Shown here: positions 11,272 to 23,450 of the stretch, one piece after another
Position numbering within the stretch: the first letter of the stretch is position 1
How the letters are laid out: the number at the start of each line of letters is the position of its first letter
Origin: Acanthosoma haemorrhoidale
Taxonomy: Eukaryota; Arthropoda; Insecta; Hemiptera; Acanthosomatidae
DNA: 64,000 nt
NCBI GenBank assembly: GCA_930367205.1
Contig: CAKNEZ010000020.1
Span: forward strand, 62,001-126,000
Direction of reading: 5' to 3'
The notes under the pieces: model-generated
Database searches by the model: none
Seen by the model: the letters and a program-made list of their open reading frames with translations, nothing else
Told to the model about the DNA's origin: nothing
Translations under genes and position numbers: made by a program

Positions 11272-12559
11272 AATTGTCTTTCATATATACCATTGTTTTG
11301 ATTGTTATTCATAATAAAGTATTTTAAAAGACTCTCCTCTATAAGATTATTTAACTGTCCATTACCTGTTACGTGTTGGCTAAAAAGGCAGACTCAGCAC
11401 TGTTCGAGTCTTATTAACAGCAAGTAATGTCAGCTGATGTAAACTTCTTATACTTTTAATTTTTTGTTTTCTATCTTCTGAAATAAACTTGTAATAAAAT
11501 ATAACTTTCCCTATATCAATAGAAATTTAATACTTACTGCCCAGACTAAACTCTTCATTTACAATTTGTTGGCAAAGGCCCATACAATTTACGTAGCACC
11601 CAGTTGGAGCTTAGTTAGTCTTCAATATCAAATATCTGCTAACTTCAAATAACCTTCTAAGAATAATATTGAACAAATTAAGGTTCTATACAATATTTAA
11701 CATGCTCTAAGTATCTTAAGAGAACATCATAAGGAGAGTAGATTAATTCAAAATATTTCTAACATAGATAAATTACCCAAAGGTGAGACCTTAGGGCGTA
11801 TTTTGTATGTATTATGAAGAAATGTTTTTTTCTATTAGCATCTACTGTTTTTGGCTAGGTCTTTTTATTTATATTGTTTCCTGAATTAAAATTCATTTCT
11901 AATGCAATGTAGATTTTATTCAGAACTTATACTAGGTGCATTGAAAATGAGCACATGATTATTTGTATTATGTGAATGTTAGTTTTATTTTTTTCCTTTA
12001 AATATTTGTCAGGTCAGAGCTAAAAAATTGGGTAGGTGATGACGGCTCAGTTAAAAGATTTCCGAACCTATCAATAAATTTTTTCTACTGCTAATGATTA
12101 GAAACCCACAGTAAATAGCAATAATTAACAAATTAGATGCTCATGTAAAATACTTTAACACTGCGCTGTGGTCTCCATTTGCGGAGCAGTTAATAAAATA
12201 AGAAATTTACTATGCCCGTAATTTACTAATTCGCTGGGATGAATTTTTGTATGTAGCCCTGAACCAGGAGTTCTGAAGTTTCAATTTCACACGCAGACAC
12301 AATGGAAACTTGTATTTCATTATTTAGGAATCACAAAAAGGAACGAAATATTGAATATTGAAATTATATTTTGTATTTAAATTAAACGAATATTATTATG
12401 CCTTGTACCTTATACACAATTATATAATACAAAAATAGCTTATCAGCCGTAATAAGGCTTAGGGATCCAAACTGTGTGGTAATAATACAGTTTTAAAATA
12501 AATAAGCCTCATATTTGCTTTACAAAACCCACTGAAGCTAAATAGATATATTCATGCTG
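11272..12559. other. AT-rich intergenic sequence
   Basis: About 1.3 kb with no ORF of substance, no RNA gene and no obvious repeat structure on either strand. It is probably anonymous intergenic or intronic DNA. Confidence 0.4.
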
Positions 12560-13075
12560 AAATCATTGTTGACTATAGAACATCGTAGAGCTCTATGTTA
12601 ATTGTCGAAGAAATTCCTCCCCACGCCATCACTGAACCCCACCTCTAAATTGAACACTTCCAGTGACATTACACTCAGAGGTGCGCCTGCTAGGTCTTTG
12701 ATTAACTCCCATCCGTCCATCCGGTGCATAAAGAAAGAAGCCTGGCTCATTTGAAAACATCACGTTACTTCAATCGTTTTCTGTCCACATTAGGTGTTTC
12801 CGAGCAAATTTCAAACGAGCTCTACGATGATGTCTGGTCAACAATTCACCCTTTGAATTTAGAAATTGAGCAGTGCATAGCAGTAGCAGTTGAAACCCGA
12901 TTCCGAAGCGTGTGTAATAGAATAAACCAGTCATCTCTTAGCTCTGTCACTCGTGGTCGACCTGCTCTCCGAACAGGTAAACCCAATGCACTGCCTGCAT
13001 ATCTTTGGCTTGGGCCTTCTTTTACTAAATCAACAACACGGGCTCAACCTCCAAATGCGTTTTGTAAATACAAAT
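12560..13075 (-). pseudogene. Tc1/mariner (Tc1-like) transposase remnant
   Basis: Read on the minus strand from 13075, one frame gives RVVDLVKEGPSQRYAGSALG, the helix-turn-helix start typical of Tc1-like transposases. The linker GRPRVTELRDDWFI and a basic NVDRKRLK segment follow. Further on come NVMFSNEPGFFLYAPDGR and ECNVTGSVQFRGG (the DE.RF block) and a frameshifted MAWGGIS. Several stops, a frameshift and loss of the C-terminal third make it a fossil. An open frame on the + strand at 12724-13077 is a shadow of this gene. Confidence 0.8.
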
Positions 13076-13080
13076 AAAAA

Positions 13081-14734
13081 CAAGACACCTTCTACTAAAT
13101 ATTTTGAGATCAGTTAAAAATCAAAGTCGAAATTTCTATATACATGTTTTTAAATAATTTATTTGAATATTTATTGGGGATTCCTTTCATATCTATAGCT
13201 TCTTATTACTGAAAACCTTTCATATTAATTGAAAAAGAATTGAAAGCTGGAATAATTTAAGTTTGGCTAAAAATCATATGAATATGATCACCTATAGTTG
13301 ATATACAACTACTCCAGAGAAAATTCCAGATGATCATTCCATCTTTTCATAAGCTGAAAGTAAAAGGGATTTTCATCTCTCAGGAGATAGGCCTCTGTTG
13401 TTCTCAGGAAGCGATGTTATAATTGTTTATTCCAGGTTTAAATTACCAGAAGTTTAATTGGAAGAAAGAAGAGACGGGGGGGGGGGGGGACTGAAGTGTA
13501 TTTTTTTTTGTTTTTTTTAAATGATTTTCTACATTGTACACAAATAAGAAATTATAAGGTACAGATCTACAGCTGTATATAAAATGAATGTATATGGCTA
13601 AAGAAAAAAAATTTAGTTGCTAACCTTGTTGAAGGAATGGATGACAAAAAAAACAATGGATTGAAAATTTCTGTCACAGAAAGTAGGGATAACTATGGTT
13701 GTATTTCAGCGCTAATTTTATATTTTAGACCCCTCTAGAACTCCAACTACTGCCTTGTAAGTGAATGATACAAGCTCCGGGACACGCTTTTACATAATAC
13801 AATTCCTACGGTTTTACGATACCTTTAAACTCTACATTAAGAAATTTCGGAATCGTATAACCTTTACTTATAACTTATACTTATAACCTTTACTTAGCTC
13901 TCGTGATACTGAAACCAAAAAATTAACCATTATGCTCAAATAATTTTCTGAACATGAAAAATTCGAGTTAAAATTTTTTTCTCAAATCATTATAATGGCC
14001 TCATTTTTGTTGAACAATAACTCCAATAATTACAGAAATATACATAAAGAAATTTCTCAAATATTCCATTACTAGAAAAGACGTAAAGATGAGGGAGCAT
14101 TAATCAGCCTTTCTGTGAGAATAACCCAGGAATGAAATATATTCGAGGAAAATCAATGACAAACATATTTTCCGGTCTTATTAAATATTTTCTGGGATAT
14201 CTTTGAAAATATTTATACCTTAGAGTTTTTGTCGTGTCCACCACCTTTCATAACTCCTGAGGTGTAACTTTACGCTTTATTGTGGGACATTGACCCCTAA
14301 GAATAACAAAGAAGATTCTCCAGCTGACAAAAAAAAAAATATATAGAAATTAGTATTTCTTATGAAGAAATAGTATATTACAAGAAATTAGTTATTTCTT
14401 AACAAATTAGTATTAGCTCATGAATAATAAATAATGACCTAGAGAAATAGGTTGAAGTGAAGTGTTGGCTTGAACTTACATTGATAGCCACATCAGTTGA
14501 GAATCGTTTTATTATCCAGAGCCAAACAAAGGCGTTTGTTAAAACATGACTAAAATCCTGAATATCAGTGGTACTATTAAAAATTTGCAATTAATATTCT
14601 GAAGACGGAGATAAAGCTCAAGCAATACAATCCTAAAGAATACCCTGGCTTTTCTGAATAAATCCTGAAAAAGTATTTTAAAAAAAAATCTTTCTATTAA
14701 TCTCACAAATGTTTGCCGATTTTTCACTACGTGT
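13081..14734. other. AT-rich intergenic sequence with a G14 tract
   Basis: No gene is recognised. A run of 14 G (13476-13489) is followed by T-rich homopolymers. A weak splice-bounded 28-base segment at 13729-13756 (+) was noted but not accepted. Minus-strand open frames at 14399-14727 are low-complexity and AT-driven. Confidence 0.4.
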
Positions 14735-15105
14735 TTTGAACCGCCGGTACCGCCGGTAGCGGTGGTGGTGTCATGTCTCGGAATAGAGGGTTTAGACTGT
14801 ATTTCAGCGAGTCGAAGAACTTGATGTGTCTTCTTTTGATGGCTTCGGTGATAGTGGGGAGCTGAAACTTTTCATGCATGTCGAAAGCCTTCATTTCACG
14901 AAAAGGGGTATGTCAGAGTGCCGTTGTTCTGGAAGCTCTGAAGTTGAGCTATTATGCTGGAATGTAGGAATCTAAAGAGTGGTGTCCGAAACAGTAGAGC
15001 TGACCTCAGGACGCTTTTGTATATTAAGAGTTTCAGCCGAAGGGATATGGCCTGCCTCGTGATGAGATGCTGGAGAGAGAAGTAAGATCTTCGTACTCGT
15101 TTCAA
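14735..15105 (-). pseudogene. Jockey-like retrotransposon fragment (C-terminus of RT ORF)
   Basis: The minus strand encodes a short C-terminal block (KRVRRSYFSLQHLITRQA, LRLKLLIYKSVLR, HIKFFDSLK-type sequence, PPPLPA). It parallels the block at 16310-16835 and, less closely, that at 39659-40114 on the + strand. It is truncated at both ends and carries stops, so it is a dead fragment of the same Jockey-like family. Confidence 0.75.
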
Positions 15106-16309
15106 TTACTTTTCTTTTTCTTTTTTCTATAAAAAAAATGTTTACTTACTCGATTTTTTATTTCAGGTTTGTGGTCATGAATAAAATAATGTTATCAATT
15201 AATTACCCATGTCAGAAAAAAAGTTTTATTTAACAGAAAATTTTTAAAATTCGAAATTTTGGGTCAAGACATCTAAGATAATTTCATTGAAAAATTACGT
15301 CATCATCTCTAGCACCTTTGACTATATTTAATTTTTTTTTGTTTATCCTTTATTCAACTCATATTTTCATATATGAGCTGTCGAGCTCGGGTTCGTACCC
15401 GAGTATCCCCAAAGTGGGGAGAAGACGCCCACCGCGGGCGTGGGTCGCTACAACCTCTTAGTCCCCGTCCAGCAAGCGCCCAGAATGATATAGAGTGGGT
15501 GGGGTGGACCTATGGTCTTTCACCCTGGCTGCCGACCTAGTCGACGGTAGCCTTAATTCACTTTGATCTGACTCCATAAGATTTTTAGAAGGTGTCTGTG
15601 CCCCGACAAAGCACTATGTTCAGGAGAAGAGGTACAGGGTAGGTTTATAGGTAGTTTATGTGGTCTTGGAATGACCACGAATTCACACTCGGTATCTAAG
15701 GGTGGGCGAAAACTGTCCCGATCCCAAAGGCGAGTGTGAACCGGAGAGAAGCAGACTGGATTGCCGTGGGAGACACTGCTTGGAAAATTTTCAGGGCCAC
15801 GGCAACCGTCTTTCGCGAGGGGGAGGTCTCTCCCAAGGAGGTGCTAGTTTTAGCGAGACGAAGGCAGAAATTCCCACTAGGAAGGTGTGGGGTCTGACAA
15901 TGCCGGACTAAAACATAGCGAGGTTAGGAGAGAGATGCAGAGGTAGTTAATTGAGAAATCCATGGTTTTGAGTAGAGCAGCAGGCGCCAGTGCAGAGAGA
16001 GAGAGAGAGAGAAGTGTTCAAGGTCCCGGTTGTTTTCTGTCTGTAACCTGATATTTTTTTTTTTTTTTTCTTTTTTTCTTTTTTTTCCAAGCTCGCTTGT
16101 TAGAAATTCAGGATAAATGAAAAATAAGAAATAATTTGGTTTTGCCGATCCTTGTACTAGGTGTACGTGCTTGAAGGTGGTGTCAAAGGATTAAGGAGTG
16201 TGGGAAGCTTCGGTGGAGGTTGGTTGATGCGGTACAGTGGTGAGAGTCCACTGGTGGCTAGGCCTAGAGTCTCTCTAGTGTAGTTATATTTAGTCTGACG
16301 TCAGTGATG
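15106..16309. other. Unassigned region with a GC-rich island and (GA)n
   Basis: The stretch 15370-16000 is distinctly more GC-rich than its surroundings. It contains a stem-loop (CTCGGG TTCGTA CCCGAG, about 15384-15401), a (GA)n run near 15996-16012 and long T runs at 16053-16086. No coding frame is convincing. The island could be an untranslated region of the flanking Jockey-like fragments or a separate repeat. The hairpin resembles a tRNA T-arm, but no acceptor stem or A box is present. Confidence 0.35.
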
Positions 16310-16995
16310 GGTCCCCCTCAGAGGCTTTTTGTTGGTGGGTCAAGTGCCGTGATGTCCACCATTGGGTCTGCTTTACTCGATCTTGTGAGTTGCCATCTTG
16401 CCGGTAGCGGTGGTGGTGTCATGTCTTGGAATAGAGGGATTATACTGTATTTCATCCAGTCGAAGAACTTGATGTGTCTTCTTTTGATGGCTTTGGTGAT
16501 GGTGGGGAGCTGGAACGTTTCGTGCATGTTGGAAGCTTTCATTTCACGAAAAGGGGTATGCCAGAGTGCCGTTGTTCTGGTAGCCCTGGAGTCGAGTTAT
16601 GGTGCTGAAATGTAGGAATCTAATGAGTGGTGTCCCAAACAGTAGAGCTTCCTCAGGACGCTCTTGTATATTAATAGTTTCAGCCGAAGGGATGTGGCCT
16701 GCTTCGTGATGAGATGCTGGAGAGAGTAGTAAGTCCTGCGTACTCGTTTCAATTTCTTCTGCAGGTGTGTGCCGAACGTCATGTGTCTGCCTAGGTTGAT
16801 GCCTAGGTATCAGCTGCTGTTGATAAGTTTGCATTGAGTCCCGTCTATGGTGAAGCTGGGTGGACGCTTTCTTTTCCTATGCTGGAACAAGAAGATGATA
16901 CCCTGAGTCATGGCTGATACCCTCTGCAGCCATAACATCTTTCGCTGGGTTGAGGTAGGTGATGTAGACTCTATATCGTCCGCATATCCGCTACC
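16310..16995 (-). pseudogene. Jockey-like retrotransposon fragment (RT active site to C-terminus)
   Basis: On the minus strand this begins at a GYADDIES reverse transcriptase active site (about 16960-16990). It continues through QGIIFLFQHRKRKRPPSF, HMTFGTHLQKKLKRVRRTYY, LRLKLLIYKSVLR and KRRHIKFFDWMK to the PPPLPARW end. It is the 3' part of RT ORF2. Frameshifts separate the frames at 16318-16542, 16544-16834 and 16597-16782. Confidence 0.8.
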
Positions 16996-17256
16996 TCACA
17001 ATTGGATTATGATATGGAGTATGATGAAATATGTAATGTACAAAAATAAATAATACAATAATGGAGATACAATATTCTCCTCTTCCTGAATTTACATGCA
17101 TTTGGAGGAGTGCATAATATAATAGATTTGTGTTGCGGTTAAAAGTACTTAGTTTCATATTCAACACTAGGTGATGAGGCTCACCTTTTATTTGTCACCG
17201 ACAACAAACACTAAACACAAAACATAAAAAACTAAATCTATACCTAGAACCTAGGA
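16996..17256 (+). other. LTR-like segment (possible copia solo LTR)
   Basis: The interval separates two Jockey-like fragments. It contains a purine tract followed by TG (TTTGGAGGAGTG, about 17101-17112), which looks like a polypurine tract and LTR start on the + strand, and AT-rich sequence after it. No partner LTR is visible, so a solo or truncated copia-type LTR is only a suggestion. Confidence 0.3.
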
Positions 17257-18749
17257 CTAGAGTGTTCCAGCCACGACAGCGTCTTGCCAATACCGGGTTT
17301 GTTTAATATTGTAATGAGTCGAAAAAATAATGAATTCATCCACCGTAGGCAGCTCAAATATCTCAAATACTTCAGCCTGCCTTAGAGCTACCTTGGCACT
17401 CATGCTGCTACTGTACACCGCTATGTCATCTGCGAAAGCAGTAACTTTGGTATTTTTGTACCGGGCTCCAACAATCTCAGACGTGTATACGTTGAATAGT
17501 ACAGGGGATAAGACGGCTCCTTTGGGTACTCCACAGGTCAGTGGCACAGCTTCGGAGAAGCTATCACCCACCCGCACCCGCAGCGATCTGTTTTTCAGGA
17601 AGCTAGCCAGAATTGAATACAGTTGTTCCGGGCATTCCCGGTCGTAGAGCATTTGACACAGTGTCCCTTGAGACACCGAGTCGAATGCTTGGGTGCAATC
17701 AATGGAAATCATGGCTAACTTCCGACTGCACCTTTAGAAGGGGGTGCTCTGCGCTCATACTGGATTGGAATCCAGTCTGCTCTGGCGGAATGATGTTGTT
17801 TTCTGAGCAGTAATCTTTCAGATAATTGAAAATAATTTTCTCAAAGATTTTCCCCATCTGTGGTAGCAGACTGATCGGGCGGTAGTGGGCTTTAGTAATG
17901 GGAACAAGATGGCTTGTTTCCATGTGTCAGGAAAGTACCGCAATCTTATTCAAGAGTTGTATAAGTTTGCTAGTTGTACTATCCCTCTCCTCGGCAGTTG
18001 TTTGAGCAGCACTGTTTGTATCCCGTCGTGCCATGGTGCTCGGTTTCCCTGACACTGGTGAAGAATCGCCTTGAGCTCCTTCGGTGATACAAACATGTGG
18101 TTCTGTTCAGCACCTACTAGAGGGGGCATGTGGTAGTATCCCGTCCTAGCCGTAATATCCCTAGCGTAATGGTCGGCCAGTTTTGTTGCTCAGCAGTCAG
18201 AACATTGTCACCTTCGTGAAGACTGACAGTGGCTGTCTGGCCTTTTCTAGTCTTCAACAGCTTCCAAAACTTTCTGTGATCTCCATGAGTGCTACGAAGT
18301 CTCTCATGCTACTGCGCTATTTTCCAGAGTTTCATCAAGCCCCGGATTTGCGTTGTGAGAGAATTCACAACGACCTTGGCTTGCTGATGTCTCGTCCTGT
18401 ACCATCTATTCTTCCAATTGTTGCGCAAGGCAATAATTTTAAGAATGTGGTCTGGAGGTGGTCGCAGAGACGGTGGCATGGGAGTGAACTTCATCTAGTG
18501 AACTTTGATGCGTCTATGATCACATCAGCTATAAAAGTTAGTTGAAGATCTACTTCCTCTTTCGTGTTGAGAACTGGCACCGTAAGCAGGTTATGGTAAA
18601 TTTGTGACCGGTACAGATCCCAGTCGGTAGACGGTAGTCGTATCTCGTGGGGCGAGGGGTCTCCACTTTACCATCTACTGCATACAGAACTGGCATGTGG
18701 TCAGAGGTAACAAAGTCAAGGGCGGTGCAACTAGTGATACGGTGGGGTT
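17257..18749 (-). pseudogene. Jockey-like D: endonuclease end and reverse transcriptase
   Basis: The right part (18600-18749) is the end of the AP-endonuclease (ALDFVTSDHMPVLYA). Fingers and palm of RT follow leftward: YRPISLLPQMGKIFEKII, then MISIDCTQAFDSVSQGTL, GVPKGAVLSPVLFNVY and the active site AFADDIAVYSSS in the frame at 17257-17712. After VALRQAEVFEIFE the similarity to the 36553-40189 copy ends, so the thumb region is missing. Frameshifts lie near 17700 and 17925. Confidence 0.8.
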
Positions 18750-18754
18750 GTTTT

Positions 18755-18979
18755 TTTTAAGGTGCAGGGAAATAAGGCATAAATGCAAGTTAAACGAAGA
18801 AGAGCACAGATTTATTTGGATACATATACGGACAGTACTCACTCATGGGCGGTCACAATAGGAATCCATGAGGCACGTGCCAACCTGATCACCAAAACGC
18901 AACAGTGCCGCCCTTATCGTTACCACTAAATATAATTCATATAAACAACTAATAATAGAAATGCGGAATTATACCAATA
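18755..18979 (-). repeat. Copia 3' LTR
   Basis: This 225-bp direct repeat pairs with 22280-22504. Its + strand begins TTTTAAGGTGCAGGG and ends ATACCAATA. Three single-base differences from the partner were seen. Confidence 0.93.
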
Positions 18980-18997
18980 CACCCTTCTAATTTCGCA

Positions 18998-21900
18998 TTA
19001 CTTACAATCTATTAAGTTTAAATGTTCAACAAAACTTGAGAATTTACTAAAAGCTAAGGATTTGGTCATCAAATCCGCTATTTGATTAGAAGAATCAACA
19101 TAATGCAATTTTACTATATTTTTATCAACAATATCTTTTACAAAATTAAACTTTACATTAAAATGTTTGGACCTTTTGGTCTCACAGGTATTTGCAATTT
19201 TAATAGTGCCCTGGTTGTCTTCAAAAATATTAATTTTACCTTTAAAGTTAAAACTCTCATTTAATAATTTGTTCAGAAATAGTACCTCTTTAATACAGTC
19301 ACCTAGTGCATAATATTCGGCTTCACAGCTACTTAAAGCAACTACGCCTTGTTTCCTGGATCCCCATGAAACAACATTATTATTTACCTTGATAACGTAA
19401 CCAGATACACTTTTTCTGTCATTTTTGTCAAATGCAAAGTCTGCATCAGCATAGGCATTTATATGAACATCACTAGAGTTAGATTTGTCAAAGCTAAGAG
19501 CCATGTCAGGACTATGTTTCAAGTATCTTACAACATTTTTCAAGTGCTTCCAATGAGTTACAGTAAAACAGTTTTGAAATCTACCAAAATATGAAATTGC
19601 ATAAGTTAGATCTGGTCGAGAAGCGACCATCAAATACATTAAGCTTCCTAAAAGTTCTTTATAAGGTAGCTTAGGACAATTATTCGGATCTCCTTTTTCG
19701 AGATTAAGCTTAGGCTCAATAGGTATTCGCTTAGATTTAGCATCTGACATATTAAACTTATAAAATATTTTCTTAATAAGATTATCCTGTTTAATTACAA
19801 TATTCCCTAATTTATTTCTGTAAATATTCAACCCTAAAAATTCTAAATTTCCATTATTATCATAATCTTTACATTCTAAATCTGTCATTAATAATTTCTT
19901 AACATTTTCCAATTTAGATTTAGAATTAGCTATCAATAGAAAATCATCAACCCATACAAGAATATAAACACAAAATATAAACATGGGTCTACATTAGATC
20001 TACAAAATCCAAATTTCAATAATCTATCATTTAAATGGTCATTCCACACTTTTGGACTTTGTTCGAGACCATATAAAGCCTTTTTCAATTTTAACACTTT
20101 ATCACTTTTATATCCTTCCGGTGGCTTTATATAAACTGGCACCTTTAGATCACTTTTAAGAAACGCACTCCTAACATCAAGCTGATCTATTAATAGATCC
20201 TTCTCTGCAGCCGTAGAAAGAAGTACTCGAAGTGTCGTGAAACGGGCAACCGGTGCATAGATGTTGTCAACGTCATCGAGATGTTGTTGAAAACCGTGAG
20301 CCACTAAGCGCGCCTTCTTCTTAGATTCACCGTTGGAAGTCTTTATGGTGAAAACCCACTTACAGTCAATGGGGGTCAAATCCGGTGGAACATTTACCTC
20401 TTCCCAAGTCTTATTACTTTCTAATGAGGTTAATTCTTCGTTAATGGCTTGCTGCCAATCGGGATCGTGAATCGCATCTGAAAATGTCTTGGGAACATCT
20501 ATTTCGGCATTAGTGGACAAAGCCATTTCATTTAAGGCAAAATTAATAACAAAATCATCATACTCTGGTTTTACCTTTTCCCTTGTTGATTTTCGTTCTT
20601 TCTTGGGATAACCAGTCGTTTCGTCAGGAAAACCACGGAAAATACTTTCTGAATCAGAATTACCTGCCATATCTTCTATAACATCACTCGGTCCAGGTAT
20701 GGGTGACTTACATTTGTCCTGAGGTGTGGGGGATTTACTCTGATCTTCAGGAATGCATCCTTCTGGAGATGCAATGATGTGCTTAGGTTCGTTGCTCTTC
20801 ATGAATGATAATTTAGTTTGCTTCCCCTTTAAACAAATTCCAACAGGATATAATGCACTATGCCCCATCCTTCGATGCATTAGACTGTTACATGCACCAA
20901 CAACATTTGCTTGTTCCTTAAGAAGGTGAAGTTTAATTACATACCGTTTGCCAACGAGATAGCCGGTCATAACATTTGATCCCCTAAATATTTTAACACA
21001 GGAATTTTCGAATACTACTCTGCATCCCTTCTCCACCAACTTCATAACAGATAAGAGATTCATTGTTAAATTTTTGCACACAAAAGCATCAGTTATACGA
21101 ACCTTATTTTCATCTTCTGACATACAAAATAAATTTCCTTTCCTTAACGCAACCACTGATTCACCTGCCTTTGTCACACTAATATTACTATTTACTGGAG
21201 TTGAATCTCTTAGAAAAACATTGTGCTCGTCCCTTATAAGATGACATGTCGCACCTGAATCGACTATGAAGCATGCTTCATCAGACGATTGTTTACTAAC
21301 TACTGCCTTATCTGTTTTGGTATCACTACTGTTATCCTGTGTAGTAAACAGAAATTCCTCACAGTTGTTATCACTAGAAATGGCGGCAACTCCTTTATTT
21401 TTAAGTTTAGGACAATTATTCTTAAAATGACCTCGATTTTTGCAATAATAACAAATAACGTTAGACATACTTTTGTTTTGACCAACCTTCAAATTTTTAT
21501 TAAAGCTTTTAGCTCTATTTTTATAAGCTGAAAAAACATTTGCAGACGGGTGATCTTCTTTCTTCAAATTCCTCTCATATTCAGCCAGAAGTGTATTTTT
21601 CACATACTCCAAAGTAACGGCCGTCTTGTCCTTACTACACAAAATGTCCATCGCAGACACCACAGAATCATAATCGGACGGCATTGCAACAAGAAGCTGG
21701 TTTACAACCTCATCCTCTTTTAAATTACCACCAGCCACTCTCACCTCCGAAGCCATTGAATCAAACGTTTGAAAAAACTCTTGGAGAGGGCGTTCATTAT
21801 TGTATTCCAATTTTCTCCAAGCCTTCTGGGCGGTGACAAGCGATTTCATCCCACGCTTTTCATAAGTCGCTGCTAGGGCATCCATTATCCCCTTCGCAGT

Positions 21901-22143
21901 CTTCTTTTCCTTGATTGTAGGTAATATATTATCGGCAAGTCCTTGCACAATAACGTTACGGGCTCTTACATCTTCTTAATTAAACAACTTGAGTTCGGCT
22001 TCCCAAGTTGGGGGGTCCTCTTTCAGAACTCGAAGTACTTCGTTTTGCTCAAGTAACAATTTTATCCTGAAGTCCCAATTACCAAAATTTGAGCCATCGA
22101 ATGGCTTTATACCAAAAGGAAGGTTCATAGTTGAACTAGCCAT
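18998..22143 (-). pseudogene. Copia gag-pol with integrase core deleted
   Basis: The start is taken as the Met of MASSTMNLPFGIKPFDGSNF at 22143, the usual copia gag opening. An in-frame TAA lies at 21976-21978. Then follow gag (QGLADNILPTIKEK...), a zinc knuckle (CYYCKNRGHFKNNC), protease (FIVDSGATCHLI) and the GAG-pre-integrase motif HRRMGHSALYP...CLKGKQTKL. The frame jumps directly to the acidic linker and RT (CKWVFTIKTSNGE), so the D,D,E core of integrase is absent. A frameshift near 19950-19984 precedes the RT active site, here WVDD. RNase H (SSCEAEYYAL) and the TKSLAFSKF end follow. The copy cannot integrate itself. Confidence 0.9.
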
Positions 22144-22265
22144 CGCATAAACAAACAAACCGAAACCGACTGGCACGTGAGTCCAACAGGTTAACACGGC
22201 ACAAACAAACAAAAAAAAACTGAATCCGACTCTTTCGTTAAAACAAAACTTGCAACATCAATACC

Positions 22266-22279
22266 CTGGGCCCATAACC
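22266..22279 (-). promoter_or_regulatory. Copia primer-binding site (half tRNA-iMet)
   Basis: The minus strand reads GGTTATGGGCCCAG directly next to the 5' LTR. This is the standard copia-type primer site, complementary to an internal part of initiator tRNA-Met. Confidence 0.85.
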
Positions 22280-22504
22280 TTTTAAGGTGCAGGGAAATAA
22301 AGCATAAATGCAAGTTAAACGAAGAAGAGCACAGATTTATTTGGATACATATACGGACAGTACTCACTCATGGGCGGTCACAATAGGAATCCATGAGGCA
22401 CATGCCAACCTGATCACCAAAACGCAACAGTGCCGCCCTTATCGTTACCACTAAATATAATTCATATAAACAACTAATAATACAAATGCGGAATTATACC
22501 AATA
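22280..22504 (-). repeat. Copia 5' LTR
   Basis: Partner of 18755-18979, 225 bp. It is followed on the + strand by GTTTT, the second copy of the target duplication. Confidence 0.93.
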
Positions 22505-22509
22505 GTTTT

Positions 22510-23060
22510 GTCAGTAGTAAGTCAATCGTCAAGGTAGCTTGTGGGTTACCTCTATGTTGAAAAGTAAAAGTCTGGGGGTAAACGACCGTAAACAGCGTTC
22601 TCAACAGGAGTCTCCCAGCCTTGTTTGTTACGGTGTTATACCACATGCCATGTTTTGCGTTGAGATCTCCTACCAACCAGTGGTTAAATCTCTGGCCACA
22701 TGCGTGTAGCAAGGCTGAGTACTGCTGCAGAGACGCGCACGGTCTTCTGTATAGGGCGGTAAGGCAAATGGGTCTCTCCAAATTTACCTTAACTGTCAAG
22801 TGGTGAAGCTTGGGATCAGTTGTAGTCAGTGGTGAAGCCACTTTCTTCCAATTGATATAGCAATTAAAACGCCTCCGTAACCGTTAACCCTTTCAATGGC
22901 AGTTGAATAACCTTTAATGTGGAACGATTGTGCAGATACCCTAGTGTCTGTCAAAACTACAATATCTGGTCGGTAGAGCGCTAGCAGCACTTCTACCTCG
23001 TCTATTTTGGTCAGGAGACCATCAACGTTAAAATTTAGTAATTGGTAATCTACTATTTTT
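22510..23060 (-). pseudogene. Jockey-like D: AP-endonuclease, first part
   Basis: From about 23050 the minus strand reads YQLLNFNVDGLLTKIDEVEV and LYRPDIVVLTDTRVS, the N-terminal strands of an APE-type endonuclease. A frame at 22494-22841 continues with LTALYRRPCASLQQYSALL and the catalytic VGDLNAKHGMWYN. It is interrupted at the copia target site. Upstream (23200-23450) the minus strand encodes a basic, proline-rich gag N-terminus. Confidence 0.8.
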
Positions 23061-23450
23061 GTTGATTACCCGATATTATAGCCATGAACATTTGGCTGCA
23101 GAAATCGACTAGGGCAGTTACCTATTTCTGTCAACATTCAGGGTATTGACGCTGGTCGTTTGTTAGAAACTTTAGCCTAGGATCTAGGTATTCACAATTA
23201 ATTTTTTCCGAAGAGTCCTCAGAAATTCTGGGTCGACGTGGAGGGGGCAGCTGTCGAAGTGAAGGAAGCAGCTCTCAACGTGCAAGGGTGAGCCGTTTCT
23301 TCATCTCTGGCCTGAAAGGACTTGAAGAGCGTGTTCTACCAGGCGTTCCAAGGCTCTTCACAGATGGGGGTGGAGCAGGTCTCGTGAGTGGCTCGTCTGG
23401 GTGACGCTTCTTCTGTTGGTGCTGCACTCTGTCGAAATTACCTTAAGTGC

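Larger units (their letters stand above)
18755..22504 (-). mobile_element. Copia element: Ty1/copia retrotransposon (-), nested in Jockey-like D
   Basis: Two 225-bp LTRs lie at 18755-18979 and 22280-22504, with target-site duplication GTTTT (18750-18754 and 22505-22509). Just inside the 5' LTR the minus strand reads GGTTATGGGCCCAG, the half-initiator-tRNA(Met) primer site of copia-type elements. A purine tract (AGAAGGGTG) precedes the 3' LTR. I count three LTR differences. The total is 3,750 bp, short for copia because the integrase core is missing. Confidence 0.95.
17257..23450 (-). mobile_element. Jockey-like non-LTR retrotransposon D (-), split by copia
   Basis: Reading leftward on the minus strand there is a gag-like basic/Pro-rich segment (about 23450-23200), then an AP-endonuclease domain (about 23060-22510), interrupted by the copia element. 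After it come the rest of the endonuclease and the reverse transcriptase (18749-17300). Deleting copia plus one GTTTT restores the endonuclease frame (DLLLTK joined to QPHRITSC). The 3' end is lost and the frames are broken. Confidence 0.8.

Noticed and set aside
12724..13077. 117-aa open frame on the + strand
   Set aside because: The minus strand of the same interval carries a decayed Tc1-like transposase with recognisable motifs, so the + frame is its shadow.
13729..13756. 28-base segment between a good acceptor and donor on the + strand
   Set aside because: The length is not a multiple of three, no partner exon was seen, and such short matches are expected by chance in AT-rich DNA.
15384..15401. 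tRNA T-arm-like hairpin with GGTTCGTACCC
   Set aside because: There is no acceptor stem, anticodon arm or A box upstream, so no tRNA gene can be drawn.
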